A DNA stretch of 64,000 nt from Poriferisodalis sp965116245 (GCA_965116245.1 OZ220497.1:1488001-1552000), one strand, 5' to 3'. Positions 9,437 through 18,181 are shown, numbered from the stretch's first letter. The notes: generated by a model from the letters alone, not told the origin. Made by a program: numbers and translations.

Positions 9437-10051
9437 ATGGAGACGAATGCAATGAGAACCATCGTACCCATCTTGCTTAATTTTGTGGCGGTTTCCGTCC
9501 TGACGTTCGGGTTGTACCTGCCTCGCCATCGCAGACGTGATCTAGTTGTTGCCTATCTGGGCGTCAATGCTGGTGTGCTCGCGGTCGCCCAGGCGTTCAC
9601 CTCGACCGGCGTGACCATCGGTCTCGGGCTGGGACTGTTTGGCGTGCTCGCCATCATCAGGCTGCGCTCCGTCACGCTCGACCAGCCAGAAGTCGCTTAC
9701 TACTTCGTGGCGCTCGCGCTAGGAGTGGTTGGCGGCGTACCAACGTCGCCAATGTGGTTAGCGCCCCTGCTAATGGCCGCATTGTTGGCCGCAGTGTTCA
9801 TTGGAGACCACGGTCGCCTGTTGGCACGGTATCGCTCCCAGCGCATGACTCTCGATCGGGCGTTTGCCGATGAAACGGCACTCATAGCACACCTTGAGAA
9901 TATCCTTGCGAGCAGAGTGCATAAGGTCGCCATTCGGCGAGTCGATCTCGTCAATGACACCACCGATGTGGATGTGCGCTATGAGATAGGCAACGCTGCG
10001 GCTGGTAGCGCGGAGCCAAACGCGCGTTTCGGACGACGAGTTGAGTCGTGA
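9437..10051 (+). CDS. DUF4956 family membrane protein
   Basis: 204 aa with about five predicted membrane segments in the first 120 residues and a soluble C-terminal domain of about 80 residues. The segment GLFGVLAIIRLRS is the typical DUF4956 signature. The ATG at 9452 (MRTIV) has a GGAG ten bases upstream and may be the true start. It overlaps the following VTC-domain gene by four bases (ATGA), so the two are co-translated. DUF4956 proteins are commonly found with VTC-domain and CotH genes; their function is unknown. A membrane partner of a polyphosphate-type polymerase is a reasonable inference. Confidence 0.88.
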   Translation: METNAMRTIVPILLNFVAVSVLTFGLYLPRHRRRDLVVAYLGVNAGVLAVAQAFTSTGVTIGLGLGLFGVLAIIRLRSVTLDQPEVAYYFVALALGVVGGVPTSPMWLAPLLMAALLAAVFIGDHGRLLARYRSQRMTLDRAFADETALIAHLENILASRVHKVAIRRVDLVNDTTDVDVRYEIGNAAAGSAEPNARFGRRVES

Positions 10052-10851
10052 TGTCCCGCGCCCTTGAGCCGACTCTCGGCGACGTGCTTTTGGGACTTGA
10101 GACGGTCGGACTTGACGAAATGCGCGCAACCGCTGATCTGCAAACCCGCAAAGACCGCAAGTATCTTGTTCCCGCCGCCGAAGTCCCAGCACTTGTCCGA
10201 GCACACGGTTCTGGCTTGCGCGTCCTCACTATTGGTAGCCACAGTCAGTTCCGGTACCGATCAATCTACTTCGATACTCCTGAACTCAGTTGCTACTTTG
10301 ATGCGGCTCATCGCCGGCCGTCCCGCTACAAGGTGCGAACGCGACACTACCTTGACACTCAATTGTGCATGCTTGAAGTCAAGACCCGCGACAGTCGTGG
10401 TCGTACCGTGAAACAGCGTCAGGCGTGCGACCCTGCCGAAGAGAGCGGACTCACGGCCGATGGTCGCGCCTTCGTCAGCGCGATTGGCGCTGAACGAGTA
10501 GCAACGAGCGATTTGAGGCCATTGCTGACCGTCTCCTACGGACGGGCCACGCTGCTTGTGGACCTAGCTGAATCCGCACGCGTCACTATTGATACTGCTC
10601 TGCTTTGGCGAGAAAGCAAAGAGCGAGGGATTGAAGCTGAGCTTTCCCTTGGACCGATGGCTCTGATCGAAACGAAGACAGTGGGTCGTCCGTGCGCTTT
10701 CGATCACATGCTGTGGCGATCAGGGCACCGCCCGGCGACGTTCAGCAAGTACGGCACTGGCCTCGCGGCGCTTACTCCGACGCTCGCAGCGAACAAATGG
10801 AACAGAGTGCTTCGGCGCCATCTCAACTGGCAACGGTCCGTCCCCGCCTGA
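10048..10851 (+). CDS. VTC-domain protein, polyphosphate polymerase-like
   Basis: 267 aa. The VTC catalytic tunnel motifs are visible in order: RKDRKYLV, FRYRSIYFDTPEL, RRPSRYKVRTRHYLD, LEVKTRDSRGRTVKQR and a late IETKTVGR. In yeast Vtc4 these basic and acidic residues make polyphosphate from ATP. There is no SPX domain, and the membrane part is supplied by the preceding DUF4956 gene, with which it overlaps. Bacterial stand-alone VTC proteins have been proposed to make polyphosphate or to bind it; the reaction here is not shown by sequence alone. Confidence 0.88.
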   Translation: MMSRALEPTLGDVLLGLETVGLDEMRATADLQTRKDRKYLVPAAEVPALVRAHGSGLRVLTIGSHSQFRYRSIYFDTPELSCYFDAAHRRPSRYKVRTRHYLDTQLCMLEVKTRDSRGRTVKQRQACDPAEESGLTADGRAFVSAIGAERVATSDLRPLLTVSYGRATLLVDLAESARVTIDTALLWRESKERGIEAELSLGPMALIETKTVGRPCAFDHMLWRSGHRPATFSKYGTGLAALTPTLAANKWNRVLRRHLNWQRSVPA

Positions 10852-10894
10852 ATCGGCGCTTTGCATTGATTGCACGCCTCGCTGCGCGCGACAG

Positions 10895-10922
10895 CGCCCC
10901 GAGCAGTCCCGCTGACGGGGCG
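10895..10922. terminator. hairpin between convergent genes, probable bidirectional terminator
   Basis: CGCCCCG (10895-10901) and CGGGGCG (10916-10922) form a perfect 7-bp stem around a 14-base loop, exactly in the 75-bp gap between the convergent VTC and cobO genes. No T tract follows, as is common in high-GC actinobacteria. Confidence 0.5.
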
Positions 10923-10926
10923 AGGC

Positions 10927-11517
10927 TCAGAAGTCGATGCCCTTTTTGGCGCGAATACCGGAATCGTAGGCGTGCTTGGTTTTTCGCATCTCAGTCACGG
11001 TGTCGGCTAGATCGATCATCCATGCGGGAGCGTCACGTCCCGTCAATACAAGCGAGACGTGTTCGGGGCGATGGCGGAACGTGGCCTCCACATCGGCCGC
11101 GTCAATCCATCCCCAGTTCAGTGGGTAGGTAATCTCGTCGAAGATCACCAGCCTGTGCTCGCCCGCTTCAATCAGTGCTTTGCCGTGCTGCCAGGCCTCC
11201 CTAGTTTCTGCTTGATCTCGTGTGAGGTCTTCGCTGTCCCAGGTGAAACCCTCACCCAGCGACCAGAAGTCGATACCCAGAGGTTCCGCCATCATCTGCT
11301 CGCCAGTCACCCAGTCGTCTGACTTCAGGAATTGCACAACCGCCACGCTCCATTGGCGAGCCCGTGCTCGTAGCGCCATTCCGAATGCTGCCGACGACTT
11401 GCCCTTGCCATCGCCTGTATTCACTACAACGAGGCTGCGAGCGCTACGTAAGCCGCCGGGTCGAGGGTCTTGCGTCGGTGGTGTGTCAAGGGACTCTTCG
11501 TTTTGGTTGTCGTTCAC
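10927..11517 (-). CDS. cobO: cob(I)yrinic acid a,c-diamide adenosyltransferase (CobA/CobO type)
   Basis: 196 aa. It transfers the adenosyl group of ATP to cob(I)alamin or cobyrinic acid diamide, making the coenzyme form of B12. The P-loop NTGDGKGKSSAAFG, the VVQFLK and FDEIT segments, and the C-terminal LTGRDAPAWMIDLADTVTEM with KGIDF are all characteristic of the CobA/BtuR/CobO family. It is the last gene of the B12 uptake operon, 17 bp after the ATPase gene, so imported cobalamin is probably adenosylated by this enzyme for the mutase encoded at 19299. Expression should follow the cobalamin riboswitch upstream of btuF. Confidence 0.95.
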   Translation of the reverse strand: MNDNQNEESLDTPPTQDPRPGGLRSARSLVVVNTGDGKGKSSAAFGMALRARARQWSVAVVQFLKSDDWVTGEQMMAEPLGIDFWSLGEGFTWDSEDLTRDQAETREAWQHGKALIEAGEHRLVIFDEITYPLNWGWIDAADVEATFRHRPEHVSLVLTGRDAPAWMIDLADTVTEMRKTKHAYDSGIRAKKGIDF

Positions 11518-11534
11518 TGTGGCTGCCTCCAGTT

Positions 11535-12416
11535 CTAGTGGTTTGTTGCGGTGCTTGGCACGATGACGGGACCGTCGGTGTCGCAGATCACGCGTACCTG
11601 CGCGCTGAAGTACTTCGCAATGTTTTCGGCGTTCAGGACGTCTGCGGGATTGCCCCGCTTCTCGATGGCTCCGGCGGCCAGGATTGCCACTCGATCGCCG
11701 TAGCGAGCCGCAAGGGTCAAATCATGCAGCGTGGCGATGACGGTGAGGCCACGTTCTCGTCGCAGTGCCTCAACCAGGTTTAGGACATCTTGTTGATGGC
11801 CAAGATCCAGTGCCGTAGTCGGTTCGTCCAACAAGAGGACATCGGCCTGCTGAACGAGCGCTCGCGCAAGTACCGTTCGCTGCCGCTCACCTCCCGATAG
11901 TGATTGGATCGCTCGATCGCCGAAGCCGCTGAGATCTAGGCGGTCCAGTGTTTCAGCGACGATGACGTGGTCCGTTGCGGTCTCGCCAGCGAAGATACTC
12001 CGATGCGGACTGCGACCCAGCAGAACGTAGTCAGCCACCGACATGCCGTGAGGAATGACCGGCGACTGAGGCACATAGGCGATCTTGCGAGCCCTCGCCG
12101 CTCGTCGCATTCGTTCAACTCCGTCAATGCTGATGGACCCTCTGTAGGGAACGAGATCCAATATGGCCCGCAATAGTGTCGTCTTGCCAGCTCCGTTCGG
12201 ACCGATGATGTTGATCCACTCGCTGGCGGATACTTCTAGGCTCAGGTCCTGCAGTACATGCGCGCCGTCAAGCCGAACGTTGAGCGCATGCATGCACACG
12301 TACCCACTTCGGGAGTCCGCGTTGCAGTTCGTGTGCCGCTGCTTTGCTGTCAACAGTGAGGGCGCTCCGTTATTCGCTGAGTTGCTCACTGCTTGCCGTT
12401 CACGATTGCCGCTCAC
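11535..12416 (-). CDS. btuD: B12/iron-type ABC transporter ATP-binding protein
   Basis: 293 aa. Walker A (GPNGAGKTT), Q-loop (YVPQSP), signature (LSGGERQRTVLARAL), Walker B (VLLLDEPT) and H-loop (ATLHDLTLAARYGDR) are complete, so it should power import. The first 40 or so residues have no family counterpart, and a later start is possible. However, the ATG at 12416 makes a 4-bp ATGA overlap with the permease gene, which supports it. Assignment to cobalamin and not siderophore comes from the riboswitch and the cobO neighbour. Confidence 0.88.
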   Translation of the reverse strand: MSGNRERQAVSNSANNGAPSLLTAKQRHTNCNADSRSGYVCMHALNVRLDGAHVLQDLSLEVSASEWINIIGPNGAGKTTLLRAILDLVPYRGSISIDGVERMRRAARARKIAYVPQSPVIPHGMSVADYVLLGRSPHRSIFAGETATDHVIVAETLDRLDLSGFGDRAIQSLSGGERQRTVLARALVQQADVLLLDEPTTALDLGHQQDVLNLVEALRRERGLTVIATLHDLTLAARYGDRVAILAAGAIEKRGNPADVLNAENIAKYFSAQVRVICDTDGPVIVPSTATNH

Positions 12417-13447
12417 CAGATCTGTCCTCGGTTTGAGTGCAGTACAAACACGAAGAACGGCGCTCCGAGGAACGCTGTAACCACGCCGATGGGCAATTCG
12501 GCGGGCGCGAGCGCTGTCCGTGCAGTCAGATCGGCCAAAACCATGAACGCGCCGCCGAACAGAATTGATAGCGGCAGCACAACCCTGTTTGATGTGCCGA
12601 AGAGCAGCCGTACGGCATGGGGCACCAAGATGCCCATGAAGCCGATCAATCCGCTGACCGACACCGCCGCCGCTGCACCCAAGGATGCTGCGCCTACGGC
12701 GATCATCCGCACGCGGCGAGGCTCAAGCCCCAGCGCCGCCGCCTCCTCATCGCCGACTGCCAGCACATCCAGCGCTCGCCGATAGCGCAACACAACCGCT
12801 GCTGTCAGCACGAAGTAAGGCAGTAGCAGCAGTGGCTCCGACCAGCCCGACGTGGCTAACCGGCCCAGAATCCAAGCGAAAATCTTGCGGAATGTGTCGG
12901 TGTTGGCCTGCAACGCGTACGTTTGGCAAGCCGTCAGAAAGCTAGCTACGGCGATGCCCGCCAAGATGAGAGATGCGGTGGAGTGGCCGCTGAGGTGGCC
13001 TGCCGCATATGACAGCAAGACGGCCACGAGCGCTCCAGCGAAGGCAGCCAGCGGCACCAGGTCAAATGCGCCCGCGCCATCACCAATGTTGTAGGCGATG
13101 GCCAGGGTGGCACCTAAACCAGCGCCTGCAGCTACGCCAAGCAGGTAGGGATCGGCGAGAGGGTTCCGAAAAGCCGCCTGATAAGTGGCGCCTGCGACCG
13201 AAAGCGTCGCGCCTACGAGCAGACCTAACACGACGCGCGGCAACCGAATCTCAGTGACGATCGTTGCATGCATTTCGCTAAGCCCCGAGTTGACCGAGAA
13301 TGCCGGAAGCAAATCCGCCAGCTCCAGAACGACCCGGTGTGGAGCGATGCCAACCGGACCCATGGTCAGACCGCAGACGACCGCAGTCGCCACCGCCGCA
13401 ACGCCGACAGTCAGCGTCGTCGGCCTCAGGCGCGACACGGTCATCAC
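12413..13447 (-). CDS. btuC: FecCD-family ABC transporter permease (cobalamin)
   Basis: 344 aa with about ten hydrophobic helices. It shows the FecCD/BtuC family landmarks: RLPRVVLGLLVGATLSVAGA near residue 70, NPLADPYLLGVAAGAGLGAT, and FMGILVPHAVRLLFG near the C-terminus, the helix-turn that contacts the ATPase. It begins 19 bp after the binding-protein gene and overlaps the ATPase gene by 4 bp, so the three are one transport operon under the cobalamin riboswitch. Confidence 0.92.
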   Translation of the reverse strand: MMTVSRLRPTTLTVGVAAVATAVVCGLTMGPVGIAPHRVVLELADLLPAFSVNSGLSEMHATIVTEIRLPRVVLGLLVGATLSVAGATYQAAFRNPLADPYLLGVAAGAGLGATLAIAYNIGDGAGAFDLVPLAAFAGALVAVLLSYAAGHLSGHSTASLILAGIAVASFLTACQTYALQANTDTFRKIFAWILGRLATSGWSEPLLLLPYFVLTAAVVLRYRRALDVLAVGDEEAAALGLEPRRVRMIAVGAASLGAAAAVSVSGLIGFMGILVPHAVRLLFGTSNRVVLPLSILFGGAFMVLADLTARTALAPAELPIGVVTAFLGAPFFVFVLHSNRGQIW

Positions 13448-13466
13448 ATCAGAGCCGAATGCACCG

Positions 13467-14402
13467 TTATTCGGCGGCGCCGAAAGCTACGAGCGTTTCG
13501 GAAATAGTCTCAATGAACTCAATGAGCCTCGGTCCCCATCTAGAAACGATGTCGTCGTTCAGCTCAACGACGCGGCCAGTCTGTACCGCCGTGAGTTGAT
13601 CCCAGCCAGCTCGCGCAGCGACTGTGTTTGCATTTTGTCCACAGCACAGGGTGTCGGCCAGGAATATGACGTCTGGGTCTGCGTCTAGCAGGTACTCGTC
13701 ACTGAGTTGCGGGTAGCCGAAGGCGCTGCCGTCCGAGTCGGCTGGGTCGGCCACGTTGTTGAGCCCAAACAGCGAATACACGTGACCGATGAAGGTGCCG
13801 CTGGTGACCGAATACAGCGTGTCGTCCAGCTCGTGGTAGTAGGTGAGTCCGGTGGCATCAGGTGCCTCGGCTATCAGTTCCTCAACACGAGAGCGCATGT
13901 CTGTAGCGAGTCGTGCTGCTTCAGTGCCGTGCCCTAACTCCTTGCCGAACTGAGTGATCTGGTCATAGACATCGTCAAGCGTGGTGGGGGCCTCGTGGAT
14001 GAGGACCTCAATGCCGAGCGTCTCCAGAGCGGTGACGACATCACCGCCGGAGTCCACCACAACTAGGTCTGGGTCAAACGACACTATGGCTTCTATGTTC
14101 GGGTTCCAGCCGCTCAGATCGGTGACAGGAGTGCCTGGCGGGTAGTAGGAGTACTCGTCGACAGCCACCACCCGATCGCCAGCGCCTATTGCGTAGAGAA
14201 TCTCAGTTCCGGTCGGCGAGAGCGAGACAATCCTTTGATACCGGTACTCGGGCGCGATGTTCTCAGTGGTTGGTGTGTCGCCAGTCTCACCGTCGCCAGC
14301 ACAGGCCGCTGTGAACAGCACCACAGCGGCGGTCAGCGCCCACACCAACTTGCGGGGGAGTAAAGCCTGCTTGTTCGCTGAACGTGTCGCTGGACGATTC
14401 AT
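13467..14402 (-). CDS. btuF: cobalamin ABC transporter substrate-binding lipoprotein
   Basis: 311 aa from the ATG at 14402, chosen because AGGAGA lies just upstream and a proper lipoprotein signal follows (LLPRKLVWALTAAVV, lipobox FTAAC). The open frame continues upstream into the riboswitch and hairpin, which should not be translated. The mature part has the BtuF/FhuD-type start (RIVSLSPTGTEILYAIGAGD), a DPDLVVVDSGG strand and a long C-terminal helix domain (PQLSDEYLLDADPDVIFLAD). It captures corrinoid outside the membrane and hands it to BtuC. The substrate assignment rests on the riboswitch and on cobO. Confidence 0.9.
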   Translation of the reverse strand: MNRPATRSANKQALLPRKLVWALTAAVVLFTAACAGDGETGDTPTTENIAPEYRYQRIVSLSPTGTEILYAIGAGDRVVAVDEYSYYPPGTPVTDLSGWNPNIEAIVSFDPDLVVVDSGGDVVTALETLGIEVLIHEAPTTLDDVYDQITQFGKELGHGTEAARLATDMRSRVEELIAEAPDATGLTYYHELDDTLYSVTSGTFIGHVYSLFGLNNVADPADSDGSAFGYPQLSDEYLLDADPDVIFLADTLCCGQNANTVAARAGWDQLTAVQTGRVVELNDDIVSRWGPRLIEFIETISETLVAFGAAE

Positions 14403-14411
14403 GGTGTTCTC

Positions 14412-14441
14412 CTGCTGCTCGTAATCGGCATCGAGCAGCAG
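14412..14441 (-). promoter_or_regulatory. hairpin next to the btuF ribosome-binding site
   Basis: CTGCTGCTC and GAGCAGCAG pair perfectly over 9 bp with a 12-base loop. On the minus strand the 3' arm runs directly into the GGAGA that serves the ATG at 14402, so the stem overlaps the edge of the ribosome-binding site. This looks like the expression platform of the upstream cobalamin riboswitch, acting on translation. Confidence 0.6.
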
Positions 14442-14453
14442 CAAGAACCACTG

Positions 14454-14612
14454 CACGAGCCGATCCTTCCTCGAGGAATCGGTTCGTGTGAGGTAGCCGG
14501 GAGGCGACCGGACTCGTCCCTCGAAAGGGCATCACCGTTGCGGGACAGTGCCGGGATCTCACCGGCTTCGCTCACGACAACCGAACCGAAGTCTAGGTGC
14601 CTGCAGCACATC
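14454..14612 (-). ncRNA. cobalamin (AdoCbl) riboswitch
   Basis: On the minus strand the conserved B12-box core is present at 14530-14569: AAGCCGGTGAGATCCCGGC followed by ACTGTCCCGCAAC and GGTGA. It matches the cobalamin riboswitch consensus (AAGCCGGTGAGAATCCGGC then CTGTCCCGCAACTGTGA). Further aptamer stems follow (GAGTCCGGTCGCCTCCCGG). A strong hairpin at 14454-14488 (CACGAACCGAT pairing with ATCGGCTCGTG) lies before the btuF start. When coenzyme B12 is abundant it should shut down the transport operon. The 5' limit is approximate. Confidence 0.92.
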
Positions 14613-14648
14613 GAAGCGCAGCGTTACGTGCTCGGGCAGACTTGGGTT

Positions 14649-15971
14649 ATGGGCACGGCGATGATGACCGACCTGTACGAGTTGACGATGCTCGATGCAG
14701 CGCTGCAGTCGGGTGTGGCCTCGCGGCAGTCGTGTTTCGAAGTGTTTGCGCGGCGACTGCCGCCGGGACGAGGCTATGGCGTGGTCGCCGGGCCTGGCCG
14801 ACTAGCCGAGCTGTTGGCGGACTACCGCTTCGAAGTTGAGGACCTGGAGTACCTCGCGCAGCTAGGGCGCTTCAGCGACAATCTGCTTGATCACTTGGCG
14901 ACGTTTCGATTTGACGGCGATGCGTGGAGCTACCGTGAGGGTGACTTCTACGTTCCAGGCAGCCCGGTGTTGCGTGTCGATGCCTCGGTTGGTACGGCGC
15001 TGCTGGCGGAGACGTTGGTGCTGTCCGTGCTCAACCACGACTGTGCCGTCGCTTCAGCAGCGGCACGGATGCACGATGTCGCACAGGGCCGCCATCTCAT
15101 CGAGATGGGTGGCCGTAGGACCCACGAACTAGCCGCTGTCGCCGCGGCTCGGGCTGCCTGGTTAGTCGGCTTCGATGCGACCTCCAATCTGCTGGCTGGT
15201 CAGCAGTTCGGAATTCCGACGGCTGGAACTGCTGCCCACGCCTTCACACTGGCTCACCACGACGAGGAAGCAGCATTCGAAGCGCAGATGCGTGCGCACG
15301 GTCTTGAGACAACGCTGCTCATTGACACATTCGACCTGAGAACCGGGCTTGAGCGGGGTTTGGCCGCGGCGAAACGTCTCGGCGGGGTGCCCGGAGCGGT
15401 ACGTATTGACTCGGGTGAGCTGACCGTTGAAGTGCCTCGGGTGCGTCGGTGGCTCGATGACGCCGGTGCTGAGTCGACCCGCATCGTTGTGTCAGGCGAC
15501 CTTGACGAATATCGCATCGCCGACCTGGCCAATTTGCAGGCCGACGGGTATGGGGTCGGCACGCAGCTCGTCGTGGGTTCAGGTCATGCCACGGCGGGCA
15601 TGGTGTACAAAGCGGTTGCTATTGCTCGCCACTCTGGCAGGTATGAGCCAGTAGTACCCGTCCACAAAGAATCCGAGGGCAAAGCCACCCGCGGCGGAGT
15701 AGTACGGCCCTACAGGGTGGTGCGCGATGGCGAGGCAGTGGCGGAAACGCTGGTTGAGCAAGATCGCCCCGGCCCTACCAACAGCCGGCCTTTACACGTA
15801 CCGTTGCTGCGCTCCGGCCAAGCTGCCTACCCCTACACGCTGGACCAAGATCGCGTCTTCCACCAGCGCGTCCGCGCTGAGCTGCCAGCTTCTATGCGAA
15901 GCCTCGAAGGGGCACCGGCATTTGAGGCAGTCGTTGTCCCCGAGCCGGATTCAAGCTGGCCCGGCTGCTGA
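14649..15971 (+). CDS. pncB: nicotinate phosphoribosyltransferase
   Basis: 440 aa from the ATG at 14649 (MGTAMMTDLYELTML). The upstream in-frame ATG at 14538 lies inside the antisense of the riboswitch and is not credible. It joins nicotinate to PRPP, the first step of NAD salvage. Family features: TDLYELTML, RRLPPGRGYGVVAGPGRL, VLSVLNHDCA, GTAAHAFTLAHHDE (the region of the family's conserved His), VRIDSGEL, VVSGDLDEY and GVGTQLVVGSG, close to the actinobacterial enzyme. It ends 8 bp before the convergent peroxiredoxin gene. Confidence 0.93.
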   Translation: MGTAMMTDLYELTMLDAALQSGVASRQSCFEVFARRLPPGRGYGVVAGPGRLAELLADYRFEVEDLEYLAQLGRFSDNLLDHLATFRFDGDAWSYREGDFYVPGSPVLRVDASVGTALLAETLVLSVLNHDCAVASAAARMHDVAQGRHLIEMGGRRTHELAAVAAARAAWLVGFDATSNLLAGQQFGIPTAGTAAHAFTLAHHDEEAAFEAQMRAHGLETTLLIDTFDLRTGLERGLAAAKRLGGVPGAVRIDSGELTVEVPRVRRWLDDAGAESTRIVVSGDLDEYRIADLANLQADGYGVGTQLVVGSGHATAGMVYKAVAIARHSGRYEPVVPVHKESEGKATRGGVVRPYRVVRDGEAVAETLVEQDRPGPTNSRPLHVPLLRSGQAAYPYTLDQDRVFHQRVRAELPASMRSLEGAPAFEAVVVPEPDSSWPGC

Positions 15972-15979
15972 GAGGGCGG

Positions 15980-16642
15980 CTATCTTCTCGGCTGAGGCAC
16001 CAGGCGCAGGTAAGGCAGAGGCGATTCCCAGCCGTCCGGGTACTTTTCGGCGGCAGCTTCGTTGGAGACCGCTGGCACAATAATGACGTTGTCGCCCTGC
16101 TGCCAGTTGGCTGGCGTGGCGACCTGCTCGGCTGCGGTGAGCTGACATGAATCCAGCAAGCGCAAGATCTCAGCGAAGTTGCGGCCGGTAGTCATTGGAT
16201 AGGTGAGCGAAGCCTTGATCTTCTTTTCCGGTCCAATGATGAACACCGTTCGAGCTGTGGCGTTGTCGGCCGCAGTGCGTCCCTGGGAGGTGTCACCGGC
16301 GTCCGCGGGGAGCATGTCGTAGAGCTTGACGATCTTCAGTTCGGGATCGCCAATCAGCGGGTAGTTGACCTCTTGGCCAGTGGCCGAGGCGATATCAGCC
16401 TTCCAGCTCGTGTGGTCGCGCACCCCGTCAACACTGATGCCGATGATCTTGCAGTTGCGCGCCGCAAAGTCGTCCTTGAGGCCAGCCACAGCACCCAACT
16501 CGGTGGTGCAAACAGGTGTGAAGTCCTTCGGATGGGAGAACAGCAGCGCCCAGCCGTCTCCGATCCAGTCGTGAAAGCTGATCTCGCCCTCAGTGGTATT
16601 GGCCGTGAAGTCGGGTGCAACGTCATTTAGGCGTAGTGCCAT
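15980..16642 (-). CDS. 1-Cys (Prx6-type) peroxiredoxin
   Basis: 220 aa from the ATG at 16642, preceded by a GAGGGA ribosome site; the open frame upstream is non-coding. It reduces peroxides with peroxidatic Cys45 in HPKDFTPVCTTELG. The following GISVDGVRDHTSW and the long C-terminal extension ending in YPDGWESPLPYLRLVPQPRR are typical of the Prx6 subfamily and not of AhpC. No nearby reductase gene is seen. The untranslated leader contains a 14-bp tandem duplication (16664-16691). Confidence 0.93.
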   Translation of the reverse strand: MALRLNDVAPDFTANTTEGEISFHDWIGDGWALLFSHPKDFTPVCTTELGAVAGLKDDFAARNCKIIGISVDGVRDHTSWKADIASATGQEVNYPLIGDPELKIVKLYDMLPADAGDTSQGRTAADNATARTVFIIGPEKKIKASLTYPMTTGRNFAEILRLLDSCQLTAAEQVATPANWQQGDNVIIVPAVSNEAAAEKYPDGWESPLPYLRLVPQPRR

Positions 16643-16904
16643 GTCTGTCCCTCTTTCTTGCAGGATTGTTTCGTCGGGATTGTCTCGTCGGAATTTGTGT
16701 CTTCCAGATTCCGGGTTCAGATTTACGGTGAGCCCCACACTGTCAGGCAGTCGCAGGGTGGCCGCAGTCCGTGCCCGGCCCTAAACCGTGCTCAGAGGAT
16801 AACCGCATTTGCCGACAAAGTTGACCGGATTAGTCAAGAATCGGCCGAAGGCCCCCACGCCGCATTCGAGCTGCTTGTCACAGGTGCCCCGCACGCAACC
16901 AGAA

Positions 16905-18053
16905 TCAACAGCAATCGCGGATTGCGGCTCCGTCGGTTTGGTAGTGATTCACCTCGGCGGACTGGTTCAGCGCTAGGTCGCCAGTGGGAGCGTGAGACGT
17001 TTCAAACACCCCGGCGGCGGCGCCTAGTTCCAGTGCGCGTTCCACGTCTACCACCCTCGGTCCGCTGCGTTGGACCTGGGCACTAGCACTGGTGCGCGTG
17101 TCAATGGCGCGCTCTCGGTCGCCATCAAGTGACAGCACAGTCGGGCCACTCAACTGAACGACTTCTCCCAACTCCACGCTGCGGTAGCCCCGCACTGGCA
17201 CCGTGCGGTACAGCCCAGGTGCCAGCGCGGCCCGCACAGGACGCCCCCCCGGTCCGCACTCCACCAGCACGCCAGCGTCCTCATTTTGCGGGCAGGGCCG
17301 CAGTAGTCCTGCGAGGGAACTGAGTCCGATGCTGGCTGGATGCGCGCGACACACCAGCACTTGTCGGAGCCCCGTGCCCTCTGCGGGCATGCGGTTGCCA
17401 ACAAAATCGTCTGCCAGCGTGACCGCATCAACCAGGGCGATCTCGGTCCAGTCGTCTGGCCGTTCCACGCAGATCAACTTCGACCGCGGCGCACACGCCG
17501 CCACGCTGGCGATACCACTAGCCACCAGCCCTGCGGCGGCGCCAGCCACGGTCGGTTCGGTCAGGGTGGGGAACACGTTATTAGTACCCGTCGACATCGG
17601 AACGAGCGTGGCCTCCGGCCAGACTCCTGCAATCGTGCGGTTCGTACCGTCGCCGCCAAGCGTCACTAGCACACTCACGTCTCTCGCCTGCATGGCCTCA
17701 ACCGCGTGGATGGTGTCGGACGGCGAAACAGTCGCCCCCACGTCCACGATCTCGATTTCGGCGTCAACGCGTAGATCGGTCAACGCTCCAGTGGCGATGC
17801 CGAAGGGTTCTGCCATTGCCACGATCCGAGTTGCACCGGCTGTGACCGCGCCGATTACAGCGCGTGCGATGCGGTTGCGCTTGTCCTCCGTGGTGGAAAC
17901 CGCTCCTCGCGCCGCTACTCGGCGAATGTCACGTCCCGAGACCGGGTTCGCAATGATGCCGACCGAGCCGTTAGTGCCGTTAGGGAGGGGGTGCAAGTCG
18001 TCTAGTTCGGCGCCTAGCTCGGCGCTGCTGTGGCTGGGAGAGGAAACGGCCAT
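16905..18053 (-). CDS. NAD kinase-like (COG3199/AcoX type) protein
   Basis: 382 aa. The NAD/diacylglycerol kinase superfamily motif GGDGTNRT is at about residue 133, preceded by GIIANPVSGRDIRR (phosphate-binding start) and followed by STGTNNVFP. This arrangement fits the ATP-NAD kinase-like COG3199/AcoX group and not classic NadK. The real phosphate acceptor is not known for most members. The C-terminal half carries the beta-rich domain (RTVPVRGYRSVELGEVVQL). It is transcribed away from thiD with a short divergent spacer. Confidence 0.75.
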   Translation of the reverse strand: MAVSSPSHSSAELGAELDDLHPLPNGTNGSVGIIANPVSGRDIRRVAARGAVSTTEDKRNRIARAVIGAVTAGATRIVAMAEPFGIATGALTDLRVDAEIEIVDVGATVSPSDTIHAVEAMQARDVSVLVTLGGDGTNRTIAGVWPEATLVPMSTGTNNVFPTLTEPTVAGAAAGLVASGIASVAACAPRSKLICVERPDDWTEIALVDAVTLADDFVGNRMPAEGTGLRQVLVCRAHPASIGLSSLAGLLRPCPQNEDAGVLVECGPGGRPVRAALAPGLYRTVPVRGYRSVELGEVVQLSGPTVLSLDGDRERAIDTRTSASAQVQRSGPRVVDVERALELGAAAGVFETSHAPTGDLALNQSAEVNHYQTDGAAIRDCC

Positions 18054-18181
18054 GACGCGACGACGCTAATCGGCTGCTAGTCCTGATGGCGCGTGGGTGC
18101 CGAGTGGATGTCGCGTGCGTGCCGCCCCAGGTGCTGCCAAGTATCTCGCCCTGTTGTGCCGTGCCCTGTTGTACTGGGGCA

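Noticed and set aside
14403..14640. N-terminal extensions of the btuF and pncB frames
   Set aside because: The region is a cobalamin riboswitch with its expression hairpin; clear starts exist at 14402 (minus) and 14649 (plus).
18054..18181. Possible thiamine riboswitch before thiD
   Set aside because: The conserved CUGAGA-type core of the TPP riboswitch is not present.
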